Below, in pieces: positions 1 through 10,582 of a stretch of DNA of 64,000 nt. The stretch's first letter is position 1, and the number at the start of each line of letters is the position of its first letter. The stretch is from Anisodus tanguticus. Lineage: Eukaryota > Streptophyta > Magnoliopsida > Solanales > Solanaceae. A program made the translations under genes and the position numbers. The notes below the pieces were generated by a model. That model did no database searches. It was not told where the DNA came from and saw only the letters and a list, made by a program, of their open reading frames with translations. Location: the NCBI GenBank assembly GCA_034509755.1, contig CM067556.1, forward strand, positions 15,585,501 through 15,649,500, in the 5' to 3' direction.

Positions 1-462
1 TTTCCTCATAAATTGGTATTTGATGTTAGAGTTAAGCCTAGATTCATTTCTTTATAATAACTGAAAGGAAAAAAAGGTATAGTAATACTTTTAAAAAGTG
101 TGAGATCTAAGTCGTGCGAGTTTGAGCCGAAGTAAACAAATTAATTTTGTTGCCCTCTTTTATGAACTCGTGTTGATCCTCTCCCTACCCCTTACAACTT
201 TCTCACAACCTAAAAATCGCCCTTCCTAGCTTCTCGAAAAATGCTAAAGTTGGGGATTAATTAGTACTAAGTTAAGCACGCAATAAGAGAGAATGAATTG
301 AGAAGAAGAAAGAGACATCACACCATGTGAGGGACACATTCAAGTTAATTGTAGCTATAAACTAAACTAAAATATCTCCTATTAGACTCAATAAATTTGA
401 TAACACCTAGACTATATTAAAGTAGAAATTATGCCAAAAATCTAAGCCGACACATATCCCTG
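1..462. other. intergenic, no gene seen
   Basis: AT-rich sequence to the left of the Gypsy-1 element. No convincing reading frame, RNA gene or repeat structure was found. The last five bases, CCCTG at 458-462, are compared with CCATG at 6469-6473 as a possible, imperfect target-site duplication of Gypsy-1. Confidence 0.5.
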
Positions 463-757
463 TGTTCTCGGCCTCAATTCCGCTATCTGCCGTTGTATCA
501 ACTGATCAAATTGAGAGACAAATTAATTCCTTAACTTAAGCGATTTGAGCTGAAAACGGAACTCTAATCTCCAGCAATGGGTTTCCCAACTACTCCAGAA
601 AGCGTTAGGACGATGGTTATGGTAAACTAAGAGGTAAAAACATGAATACAATCGAGTAAAGTAAAGGAAAGTAAAGGATAAAAGATAAAGATAGATAATA
701 TTTGATGTGTTTGATTGTGTATTCGTATATACAAAGAATGAGTATTTATAGTAAAAA
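463..757 (-). repeat. Gypsy-1 3' LTR remnant (R-U5 part)
   Basis: This stretch matches 5802-6096, the inner part of the complete LTR at 5802-6468, starting with the same TGTTCT boundary and running through the LTR TATA region. Homology stops near 757. The element reads on the minus strand, so this is the downstream LTR, and its U3 portion (about 370 bp) is missing. The remnant keeps the outer boundary, which suggests an internal deletion rather than loss of the element end. Confidence 0.75.
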
Positions 758-2018
758 AAGGTATCAGCCGATACTCGAGCTTTTTCCGAGGTCCCGTCGA
801 CTATAGTGGTTGAACCATCCCTAGTGCTGAAAGGGAGGTCCATATAGGAGCAGATGCGGCTGAGGTAGTGGCCTTTGTTGAAGCTGAGATAGGAAGAGAG
901 GTTGCATGTATTCAAGATGTCCAAGCAGCCGTAGATTTGACTAATCCTGAAACTTCTGTTACCGTTGATGTATTGTAACCTCTATATGGGGGAATGTCGA
1001 GTGATTCGGCTTCCTAATTTTGTCGACCCTAAGGTCGTCGTTTGTTCTTACATTCCCCAAATCGAAGGGAACTTAATCCTTTTTTGCAACCAGGCAACCG
1101 ATATATGGCTATCGATTACTTATGCATGCCCCAAAATTGGTGGGTAGTATTTCTTCAAAATGTCTACCGTTTATATTTTTGTTCCATGCATAGTCATCGC
1201 TTAATCTGTCTCACCGACAACCCGTGGGTTAGCTACGAAGGGTCCCTTCCTAGTTTGGCGATCATTTGCCGATTTTGTGATCTTTCATCCTAATCGATAA
1301 AATGATTTTCAAACTAAGTCTCCTTCGGCAAACCTCTTTAGGCTATACGTGTTTATCGTATGCCTTGGCTATTTTACATTTACCAGCTTTGAATCTTTAT
1401 GTGCTTGTTAGTCGATTTTTGTTCAACTGATCCAACTCCATTAGTATGGCCCGCCAAACTTAGGAAATTTGGTTTGGCCATCCGTAATGTCATTGACTTC
1501 GAGGACAACACTGCCTCTTAGCCACGGATTTAGTCGATATGATGTCGTCCCCGTAACTGTGGATTTGGAGCTTCTGATTGCCCATTTCACTTAAGACTTG
1601 TCTTTGTAAAATAAATTTATTCAAACTTTGCACAAAACATACATAATACGGGGTATTCAAATAACATTCGAGTTTTGTACAAACGTAGAACAAAGACAAA
1701 CAAAGCTAGGCATAAAACTCCTATATGCAGCTTAAATGTTGTTGGCCGCCAGATTTGATCCTCTGGTCGTAGTTCCCCATCTGTGATGCTTCGGCCATCC
1801 TTGCCTCAGAACTTAGGACGGTCAGCCAATGCCACAGGTCACGTTGAGGTGTGGTTTCTTCAACCGTTTAGATCCTCCAAGGTAAGCCGTAGTTCGGCTA
1901 ATTATTTTATTTCAAACCCTCGCGAAGTAAGGTTACATGATTCCCAAGATCCTTCTTCTAACTAATCCGTGACGACTATGGGAGTGACATACGGTGAATA
2001 GAGGACATCCTCTATACT
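758..2018. other. Gypsy-1 internal or inserted DNA, unrecognised
   Basis: This lies between the truncated left LTR and the protease region of Gypsy-1. Reverse transcriptase, RNase H and integrase would be expected here, but no such motif is visible in any frame. A short open stretch reads on the plus strand at about 832-978 and ends in TAA; it matches no family I know. The base composition is more GC-rich than the flanking host DNA, in keeping with retroelement origin. Confidence 0.45.
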
Positions 2019-2372
2019 CTAAACCCTTGGTTGGAATGGGTTATCATCCGCTGGGACGATTTCGATCTTGTCTCCTTCCCAAAAAATGAGCTTCTGATGC
2101 ATGGTAGAAGGAAGGCATCGGCTGGTGTGAATCCAGTCCCTGCCCACCAGAATGGTGTAGGATAGCTTGCCATCTATAACAAATAATGTAGATCTGATCG
2201 TCTTGGGACCCACGATGATTTCTGCTACTAAAATCCCCAATGCTTCAGAGGTCTCTCCCATAAATCTAGTCATTTTCATGTTAGTTGGGATGAGATCCTC
2301 CTTTGTTTTGTTGAGGCTTTTCAAAGTAAGCAGTGGAATCACATTCACCACAACCCCATTGTCGGCGAACAC
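2019..2372 (-). pseudogene. Gypsy-1 retropepsin-like aspartic protease
   Basis: An open frame of 117 residues resembles the aspartic protease of plant Ty3/Gypsy elements. Near the start it reads ADNGVVVNVIP, where DNG stands in place of the usual catalytic DSG or DTG. Towards the end it reads ILVGRDWIH followed by a Pro-Ser-x-Met-His-Gln segment, the hydrophobic-hydrophobic-Gly closing motif typical of Tat-like elements. It follows the gag region on the same strand, as expected for gag-pro order. The frame runs on without a reverse transcriptase behind it, so the element is defective or non-autonomous. The Ser-to-Asn change in the active-site triad is probably a decay mutation, although that is inferred. 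Confidence 0.7.
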
Positions 2373-3715
2373 TCGGCTAATGATATTGCGTTGATGTAAG
2401 CCTTCACATAGAGGGGCTTGATGTGTTTAACCATCTCTTCCATGGGTGCACCAAATGCGATGCTCAAAGTGTCCCTAGCCATAGTATCGGCTATTGTTCC
2501 CATTTTGCGTCTTCTATGCAAACATCACCTTCTAGGCTATATAGCGTGGAGCGGCTGGCCCAAAACTCACATGGGATTAGGCTGACCATTTCGATGTCTG
2601 CCCACATCTCATCAACCATGTCTTGGCTAAATAAATCAACGACGGAGTCTCCCACCTCGTTGAATTCCTTTGAAGAGAAATCGATACTTTCCATCTCCTT
2701 GGAGACAAATGAAGATCGGTTGTGGATCCTCTATCTGAGTCCTCTGCACGATTTGTGGGATTACCTCAGTTAGAAGTCCATCCGAGGTCACATTCTCTTG
2801 CTGGGGTTCTTCGTCGGGTTGTCGGTAGGTTGTTTACCCAAATCTTATTGACCCGACGTCTCTTCTTTAAACGGCATTCCCCCTGAAACACATGAGCCGA
2901 ATGCCCACTCGATAGCTTCGACTACGGCAGACTCAGAAATCTCGTGATTTTCGGCTGCCTTGGTGTTAGAAATTAGATGTAATGTCTGTTGCATATTACG
3001 CAAGGCCTTGACACGTTGCATCCTTCTCTTCTGGGTTTTGGATGCGACTCTCGGTGATGCCTCTTTCTTTCCGGGAGCCTGAATGATAGACCACTTCCCC
3101 TCTTCTGTATTGGCGGTTGGTTTAATCATTCTATGGGGTCTCGTCAGGTCCTCATTTCTTGCTATGATACGTAAGGACAAAACACCCTTGTTTACGTTAA
3201 ACTCAACCACCCTCTATTTGGTTTTAGGGAGCGGTTCTTCATCTATTCGAGGCATGCTCGTCGATTGGTTGTCATCCGTACTTGCCCCTCGGGCCTATGC
3301 CTGGCGTCGACAGGGATCCTCCTGAACCTCATGGTTTGTTTTTGAATCTCTCGTTCAAAGTCCCTTTCATATTTGGGGCGGTCAAGAAAACTGATCCTAG
3401 ACGGCCGCCTGTCATCACAAATGTCATGTAGGTTGCCTCACCGGTTGAACACAGAAGTCCTTGTGACCTTCTCTCCTTCGGTAGGTTTCTTAGGGACCCA
3501 TACCCTTTTCATCGGTTGTTTTCCTTTGGTGTCCCTTGACTCATCGGGCTTAGCAAAAGATACCATAGATATTGGTACATCGGGAAATGGGTCGTATCAA
3601 TAGACATTTCAGCCATACTTTTATCGTCTAATTTGAACCTTCCCTTCCTGATGCCATTTTGGATTGCCTTCCTGAAGACCACACAGTTAGAAGTAGAGTG
3701 ACCGTATGAATTATG
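2373..3715 (-). pseudogene. Gypsy-1 gag-protease linker region, broken
   Basis: This continues the Gypsy-1 polyprotein from gag towards protease. Two open pieces remain: 2845-3210, rich in Lys/Arg and reading towards ISNTKAAENHEI, and 2491-2694, an acidic segment. Stops and frame changes separate them. The 2845-3210 piece has a close counterpart at 37983-38345 in the second element copy, showing that it is a genuine part of the family's coding region and not a chance frame. Its function is not recognised; it is probably the C-terminal gag or spacer part of the polyprotein. Confidence 0.6.
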
Positions 3716-5790
3716 TCACTTGCAGTACTTCTGATCCTTGAGTTCTTTGGTAGGCGGAATCCTATGACTATCAAGTAGCCGAATATGCTTATCTTTGAGC
3801 AGATGATCAAAGATCTGATCTGCCTTCGTGATATCAAACAAGTAACCGACCATGTCATCAGACGAACTTGTTTCCTTGCCTTTGACGGCTTTCAAGGCTG
3901 GGCAAGAGTAAATTGTACCCCTAACAATCTCGGCCACCATTGCGTCTGCCGCACAGTCGACTGACTCTGAGTCGGACTCATCCGCTTCAATGATGGATAC
4001 CAAGTGGGAGCCTTGATTTCTGTTGGCTATTCTCCGCTCCTTCTCCTGAACATACTGCTCTATTGGGCTAGCCTTTTCGGCTAATTGGCTCAAGTTAGAG
4101 CAAGCTTGTCCTACCAGCTTCTCCTTTAATTGAGGGTGCATGTTGTTGATTATCATGTGGGCACACTCAGATTCGAGGAAGTGTACCGTGCATTTTCCAA
4201 CCTTTTTTCTGAACCACTCGATAAAATCAACAGTCGATTCATCGACCTGCTGCTTGAGATTCATTAGATCGGTCACGGTAACCTTAGGTTGGGGCCAATA
4301 GAACCTATCATGGAATCACCCTTCCATGTCAACCCAGTTTTGCAACAAATCATGAGCCAAATAGGAGTACTATGCAAAGGTTGTTCCTGTTAGAGATAGA
4401 GGGAATAGCTGCATTTTATGATACTCGTTTTGTACAGCTTTGCCGCATTGGGTTGTAAATCTATCGATGTGCTCGATAGTGGATTTGTCATCGTCGCCAG
4501 AGAAAATGGAAACTCTGGTTTTTTGAAACCCCTCGGCAAAGGTGATATCCGATCTACCTAGTAGGGGTAGGGCTTCTTATATACAGGCTTGTCCAAAGGT
4601 TTCAGTTGGATGTCGAAGTACCTCCGTATGGTATTAGCAATGATCTCTGGGTTTATCAGTTGTGACGTCCCCTGCCGATTCTCGACTAGATTCGGCTGGT
4701 AGGCGTTCTGTACTGGCGGCCTCCATTCTGTACTTTGTCGGATAGGGTTTTGAAGGTTATAGTTGGTTTGCTGGCCATTACCAATAGGTGGGGTAATGCC
4801 CCATGGCTGATGTTGGGTATGTCCACCAAAGCCTGTAACCTGAGCTCCTGGAACGGTTAACGGAGTCTGAGGATAAGGTGGAACGGTGTTTCATGGCTGC
4901 TCTCTTCGGACGTCAGTCTCTCTTAGAAAGTTTACGCTTCCTGGAAGGTATGGATTGGGTACCGACAATGACTGCTGGAATGGTAATCCGTTGTAAACAG
5001 CGTCACCAGATAGCCGAACTAAGTCATAGCCAGGGCTATCGACTGCCAATTCGGCTGGCCAACATTGTTCGCCTGCATCATAAAGCTGTTTGTAGTAACA
5101 TACTGCAATCCAAAGTGTCCTGGAGCCTAAAATGGTCTCCGGAACATGTTGATCTACCCATACTACAAACTCGCTTGGTCAAGTGGCACATTTCCCCCCA
5201 ATATTCGGCGGTGACCATGCAGTGTGCTGGTTGCCAGGCGAGTGTGCTTGTGTTCCTAGGTGTGTTATCGACTGCGCTTGAGTGGGCACTTACTGATGCA
5301 CATGCGACTGAGGAACAACACCGGAAGTCATGGTCTCATGCTGAACAACACCGCTCGTCGGAGGGATGACAGAACTAGCCGAACATTCTCCTGGGTGCAT
5401 TCGGTTGTTTTCCATCTCCCTCGCTTGCTGAACTTCATTATGTACCATTGACTTCACAATGTCAGCCAACCGTTTAGAAACTTGATACGTAATGTCGTGG
5501 ATGCCCAAGTCGATCTGTTGTCTAATGAAAGACGTAGTCATTATGGTTGGACCTAAAGATTGGCTAGATTCTTCCACAGCTTGGGTTGATGGAGGAAGTG
5601 GAGGGGTATCCACCGATATAGGCATACCCGAGGAGGTTGCTGGTTCGTTGTTCCTTCTGGGAGGATTTTATTTAGAATGTGGACTCGACTCGAGGTTCAT
5701 TTTCCTATCGGACCTTAGGCGCATACGCCAAGAATGATCTTGACCTGGAGAATCAAACTTTGCAATTAATTTACCTATGGTCCCACTGGG
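3716..5790 (-). pseudogene. Gypsy-1 gag polyprotein, frameshifted
   Basis: Minus-strand remains of a Ty3/Gypsy gag gene. The best piece, 3716-4276, has the core pattern of the retrotransposon gag family: TDLMNLKQQVDES, then DFIEWFRKKVGKC, then an IINNMHPQLKEKLVG segment, followed by a Lys/Arg/Glu-rich helix. Upstream, the minus frame through 4280-4360 gives a FYWPQPKVT stretch, the usual lead-in to this domain. An N-terminal, Gln/Pro-rich, low-complexity section is seen at 5290-5625. Frames shift several times between 4280 and 5290, so no intact protein is made. The same parts occur in the same order in the copy at 37849-40938. The primer-binding region and 5' LTR lie immediately upstream. 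Confidence 0.75.
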
Positions 5791-5801
5791 CGTGCCAAAT
5801 T
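5779..5801 (-). other. Gypsy-1 primer-binding region
   Basis: Directly inside the 5' LTR the minus strand reads TTTGGCACGCCCAGTGGGAC, identical to the same position of the second copy (40917-40939). Its placement one or two bases after the LTR end is where a tRNA primer binds to start reverse transcription. The exact tRNA cannot be named without a search. Confidence 0.6.
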
Positions 5802-6468
5802 TGTTCTTGGTTCCAATTCCGCTATCTGTCGTTACGACTAATGAAATCGGGAGACAAATTAATTCCTTAACTTAAGCGATTTGGGCTGTAAACGGAACTC
5901 TAATCTCCAGCAATGGTTCCCCAACTACTCCAGAAAGAGTTAGGACGGTTGTTATGGTAAACTAAGAGGTAAGAAACATGAATACAGTCGAGTAAAGTAA
6001 AGGAATGTAAAGGATAAAAGATAAAGATAGATAATTTTTTATGTGTTTGATTGTGTGTATTCGTATATACAAAGAATGAGTATTTATAGTAAAAAAAGGA
6101 AGAAAAACTGTACAAACGTGCCCCCCCATGTCGGCCATCAACTAACTACTAAGCTCAACGACTGACTATGGGGGGAAGTGGTACCGATTTTCTCGCCCTC
6201 TACTCCTCTTGCTCGGATAATGGCCCTCTCTTTTAGGTGTTGTTGGCCGTTACCGCCTTCAGGGGTCCAGAAACCCTTCTTGACTTGATCGTTGAGGCGT
6301 CTGCATCTGAGTGGGTCTCAATCGTTCCTCTAACCAATAACTTCAACTAATATGCCTTAGTAGCCGATGAAGTTCTCGTAGTCGAGGGCTAGGAGTAAAT
6401 TCGGCTCCAGAATAGTTCGGTTGTTAGTGGATTCGACTAAACACTTAAATTATTTTTGAGTGTTAACA
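5802..6468 (-). repeat. Gypsy-1 5' LTR, complete
   Basis: This 667-bp terminal repeat starts TGTTCTTGG and ends TGTTAACA on the plus strand, giving the expected TG...CA ends. It matches the partial LTR at 463-757 and the LTR at 40940-41577. It contains a TATA motif on the minus strand and is followed inward by the primer-binding region and gag. The outside bases CCATG differ by one from CCCTG beyond the other end, a possible 5-bp target duplication that has mutated. Confidence 0.8.
6080..6091 (-). promoter_or_regulatory. LTR TATA box of Gypsy-1
   Basis: The minus strand reads ACTATAAATACTC inside the LTR, a good TATA box. The same motif in the second copy is at about 41211-41223. It would drive transcription of the retroelement towards lower coordinates. 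Confidence 0.5.
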
Positions 6469-8344
6469 CCATGAATAGATAACATTTATTGAATTAGTTC
6501 AAATTATTGTACTCTGATGTTGCGTATTCATTGCGTGTTTAATTAGTTAGTAATTAACAGGAGTACAATCATTTGAAAGCAAAATAATTACGCAAAATTT
6601 TAGGAACTATTAAAATGATTAGCAAGTTTTCGATTATGTCCGCCCATCATTCTTGGAGGTTAGGCAATCAAATCATGGTTCTTTTCTTTAGCCATCAACT
6701 TGAAACTAGAAACATACACAATGCACACACATTTCCTTTGATGGATGCAAATGTATTTCCCTTCTAAGAAAGAAGCAAGAAAAAAGAAAAGAAAAGAGTA
6801 GAGTTTGGAACTATATAGGTCACGCCCGTAGTACTATACAACGTTTTATTAATATTTCAAATCTATTGCAAATTTACAAAATCATCTACATGTTGTAAAA
6901 TCAAATGCAACATAATAAAGCAACATTGGTTTTGAAAATTCAATTATCTTGACATTTCGGCCTAACAAAACAAGCAATTAGGTGCCGTTGCCGAAATAAT
7001 TCTTAATGATTATGCTAAATCAAACTCCATTCTCATCCTAATAATAGCAGAAACTTTGAGAAGTAGAGTGGGGAGAATTAAATTTTAAGCCATATCCATC
7101 AAATCATGAGCACTAAATTCTCATGAAGCACTCATGTTAATTAATCCTTAAATATATCTTTTTGGATTTTGCATAAAAAAAGTAAATAAAGAAAGAAACA
7201 TAATCAAGCATTCATGTTGTTAAATGCTGGAATTGAAAGGGAAGTCAGTGGTTCATTTTTCTATCTTGTTACTAATTAATGTCACTTTTATTAGTCGTAA
7301 TTGTCACCTTAAATGTAGTGACAAATGCTGAACTATTGCGAGTATGTGACATAGAGGTCAACGATTCCACGCCTATCAAATGCTCTACTTCTTCTGTAGT
7401 TGAACTAAGGGACTATACAAATTCTTCCATTCTAAACATTGAGATATATCATATGTACATATGCCAATTACATAATTAAATGATTACACAATATTATAAT
7501 TTCGTATATAATTAATGGATTACCCGATATATTTTCTTGTTTATAGTTTGCTTAGTTAATTTCTCTCTCACAACATATGTGTGACAGTGTGAGTCGATTT
7601 TTTGCTTTGTTGTTTTCACTCATTAGCGCATAACTTGGAAATGCATCATACTTTGTTCCCCAGTTTAACGTCATTAGCTTAACCCAATTTTTAAGTTTAA
7701 ATTTAATAAAAGAGCACTGATTTTCCTCGTCTTATAAGAAATCTTTCTTTTTTCCTCTAATTGGCTTGATCAATTGATTAACTAGTCTAGTTAGAGATAA
7801 TTCTGTTCAAACATTATCTAGCTAAGTAGAAAGGCAATGAATTATTTTATGAATATCCCCAAGTTTTTTGTATAGACGAACAAAAACCCTTCTAACTAAT
7901 TAGGGTTGTTTGGCCATGAGAATTATTTACTATTTTCTGAAATAATTTTGTGTGGTTATAAAAATTTCAAATCCAACTTGGAATTGGATTTCAAATCTGA
8001 AAAAGTGCTCAAACCTATTTTTCATAAATTCCGAATAAAAATGTTCTCTTCTCTTCTTTGCAAGAAAATATAACCAAACACAACTCTATCTTCAACTCCA
8101 ACTCTATAAAGTTCAAATAAAGTGAAAAATATTTGAAAATTTATGTTCATCCTACTTAATTAGGTGTAAATTTTGAAAATTGAAGTATAAATCTCTGCTG
8201 AAATGAAAAGTATTGAGTGATTTTTTATAGTTAGTTAAGCTTTGAGGGGTAGAGTTATCATCAATGGTGGAACCACATGTACTTAAGGAGGGTTAACCGA
8301 CACTCTTTTGTTGAAAAGTTACCATGTGTAGCTAGGTAAAAATA
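6469..8344. other. intergenic, no gene seen
   Basis: AT-rich DNA between Gypsy-1 and the Stowaway pair. A 66-codon frame at 7279-7479 begins with a hydrophobic stretch but has no support. Around 7905-8000 there is a segment with a TTTGGCCATG motif resembling the ends of small hAT-like elements common in Solanaceae, but no clear paired termini were seen. Confidence 0.45.
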
Positions 8345-8580
8345 TTCTCTCTATCTCAATTTATATGACAAGCTTTTCTTTTTAGTTAGTACAAAAAAGA
8401 ATTATACATTTCTTCTTTATAATAATTTAACTTAAATTTTACATTTTACGCTTAACGAGATGATCTATAACCACACAAATATCTTTAATTTATTTTGGAC
8501 CACAAGATTCAAAAGTCTTTCTTTATTTCTTAAACTCCGTGTCCAATCAAACTATATCATATAAATTGAGACGGAGGAAG
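8345..8580. mobile_element. Stowaway-type MITE 1
   Basis: A 236-bp element with terminal inverted repeats: the left end reads TCTCAATTTATATGAC and the right end, on the opposite strand, CTCCGTCTCAATTTATATGA. TA dinucleotides at 8343-8344 and 8581-8582 fit the TA target duplication of Tc1/mariner-type Stowaway elements. It has no coding capacity. Confidence 0.7.
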
Positions 8581-8601
8581 TATTTTTTATGTATATATAT
8601 A

Positions 8602-8845
8602 CTCTTTGAATAAAAAAAATGTCCACTTAGCCATTTGCACACCCTTAAGAAAATACTAACTTCTAGGTAAAAATAGGTAATTTGACTAAAATACTTCTAA
8701 TTAAATAGGTATTGAAATTTGATCACCTAACATTAATAAAGGCAAATCTGAAAAAATAAGATTAATTTTTTCTTGATTTGGTAAGTTTACATTCTTTTTG
8801 ACTCAAAAAATAAAAGCTAAGTGAACATTTTTTTATCCGGAGGAG
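8602..8845. mobile_element. Stowaway-type MITE 2
   Basis: A 244-bp element next to MITE 1. The left end has AAAAAAAATGTCCACTTAG and the right end, read on the minus strand, AAAAAAATGTTCACTTAG behind a CTCCTCCGG terminus. TA at 8600-8601 and 8846-8847 is the target duplication. The termini differ from MITE 1, so it is a different subfamily. Confidence 0.65.
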
Positions 8846-10249
8846 TATTACATATTTACACCCTTTGACTCCTTCATGAATTTACTTTTTTATATTTTAA
8901 TCCTATTTAGTGAAATTTTCTGACTCCGTCACTGGTTATCATGTATATATACTAATGGGAACTAACACACAGCCAATATAATTAGCCCAAATACACATTA
9001 ACTGACTGGTGCACTAATTACTTTTTAAGAAAAACTTCTAACTATATCAATGATCATTGTCTCTATTTTGGAACAAACAACATAATCAAGATTAATATCG
9101 AATTCCAACTTAAGTCAAACACACAAATAATACATCCTAAGCAAACAGTCAAAATATTAAAGACATCTTTTAATGAAAAGTGAGTGAGACCCACCTCAAC
9201 ATTTAAACTAACTATCCCTCCTAAAATAATATCACGAAACCTTACAAATGACCATTAGAAACAACTTTTCCAGTTACACTAAGTTTTCTGAGTCGGGTCA
9301 CTCTCCAAAATTATTTTTTCTTACAAAATGAAACACTCCAGAAATAGATAAAATGATATATCCTACACTCTCACTCCGCGCGTGATGCTATTTTTTAAAA
9401 AATCCAGTGCATCAATGCAATTAGCTAATAGGAATATAGGTTTTTATTTTCTTCACATAAATATCAATTTTTATAACTATATTTTAGTAATTTACCAAGT
9501 TTTATTTATAACATTTTATCACATTGAGAGGGGCCGTTTGATTATAAGGGATTAAGTAGATTATTTTGATTTAAATTTTGAATTAATTTTACCCCATGTT
9601 TGACGGGAAGTATTAACTAAAATCAATATTAGATTAGGACGATAATTGAGATAATATTTTTCACATTAAGAATAAGTACGAAGTATATATATAGTTGAAA
9701 CAAATACAATGCTGTTCAATTTTTCTTCATTCTCACACTCCTAAAAGATTATGTAATCACGTTTTCTATCAGGTCAGCTTTAAAGGGGAGAAGACTATAA
9801 AGAAATTACATAATAAATGATGCCAAGTTAAGGAGGTCTCGGAATATTTTACTCCTTCTGGTCAATTTTACATGTCATGTTTTTCTTTTGCATGACTTTA
9901 AGTTAACATTAACTAAGAAGGTAATTTGATTAATTATTCTTATTTATTCTTTGATCTCAATTTATTATTATTCTCTTTTTAACCACACTTTATTTTTTAT
10001 CCACATTGATTAAGTAAGGATAAAGATAGAAATTTATAAATAATATCTTAATTTTTTAAAATAATAACTATTTAGATCAATTATCGGAAGGAATAACTTA
10101 TTTATAGCACAACTCTGTTGGCTGTTCTAGATTATGTACGTTCAAATTATAACAAAAAATACAGGATATTTTTTTATCGAGGCCAATGACCCGTTGGAAC
10201 AATTATGTCTCTATCCAACGTTAGGGGTAAAGGTGAAATACTAGTTACT
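8846..10249. other. intergenic upstream of the CHUP1-like gene
   Basis: AT-rich, no gene. Around 9531-9665 a segment beginning GGGGCCGTTTGATTATAAG looks like one side of a small DNA element; a similar one is near 59490-59640. Around 9850-10095, weak inverted ends (ACTCCTTCTGG and CGGAAGGAATAAC) may mark an old Stowaway-like copy. Both are too degraded to define. Confidence 0.4.
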
Positions 10250-10287
10250 CCTAAGTCCTAAGTCCTAAGTCCTAAGTCCTAAGTCCT
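10250..10287. repeat. 7-bp tandem repeat CCTAAGT
   Basis: A short array of CCTAAGT units, about 5.4 copies, lies some 300 bp upstream of the CHUP1-like start codon. It is one base away in type from the plant telomere unit CCCTAAA but is not a telomere repeat. It may be in the promoter region. Confidence 0.85.
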
Positions 10288-10582
10288 GTCGCGCGTGGAT
10301 GAGTCAAAATATTTCAACTTTAGGAAAAAATGCTTGTCTTATTTTTTGTTTTTCTCAATAAATAAAATCAAACCGGATCCAAGAAAAGAAGACCGTTCAT
10401 CATTTACACATTCAAAGTTCCAACAAACATATACCCTCTATACAAAAACACACTCAGAAGAGAGTTAAGAGTTACAGTAACTTTCCTTCAAGGCACATAG
10501 TCATTTTGGCCTCTTATAGCATTCTTGAAAACTATAGTTAGGGAGAGATAGAGAGTTTTACAGCTTTGTGCTAGATGCAACC

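Noticed and set aside
6975..7000. GGTGCCGTTGCCG, similar to a Gypsy primer-binding motif
   Set aside because: No LTR end lies next to it on either side and no gag follows.
7279..7479. A 66-codon frame with a signal-peptide-like start
   Set aside because: No homologous pattern, no promoter or conserved Cys pattern; likely chance in AT-rich DNA.
10200..10290. Telomere repeat
   Set aside because: The unit is CCTAAGT, not CCCTAAA, and the array is only 38 bp long.
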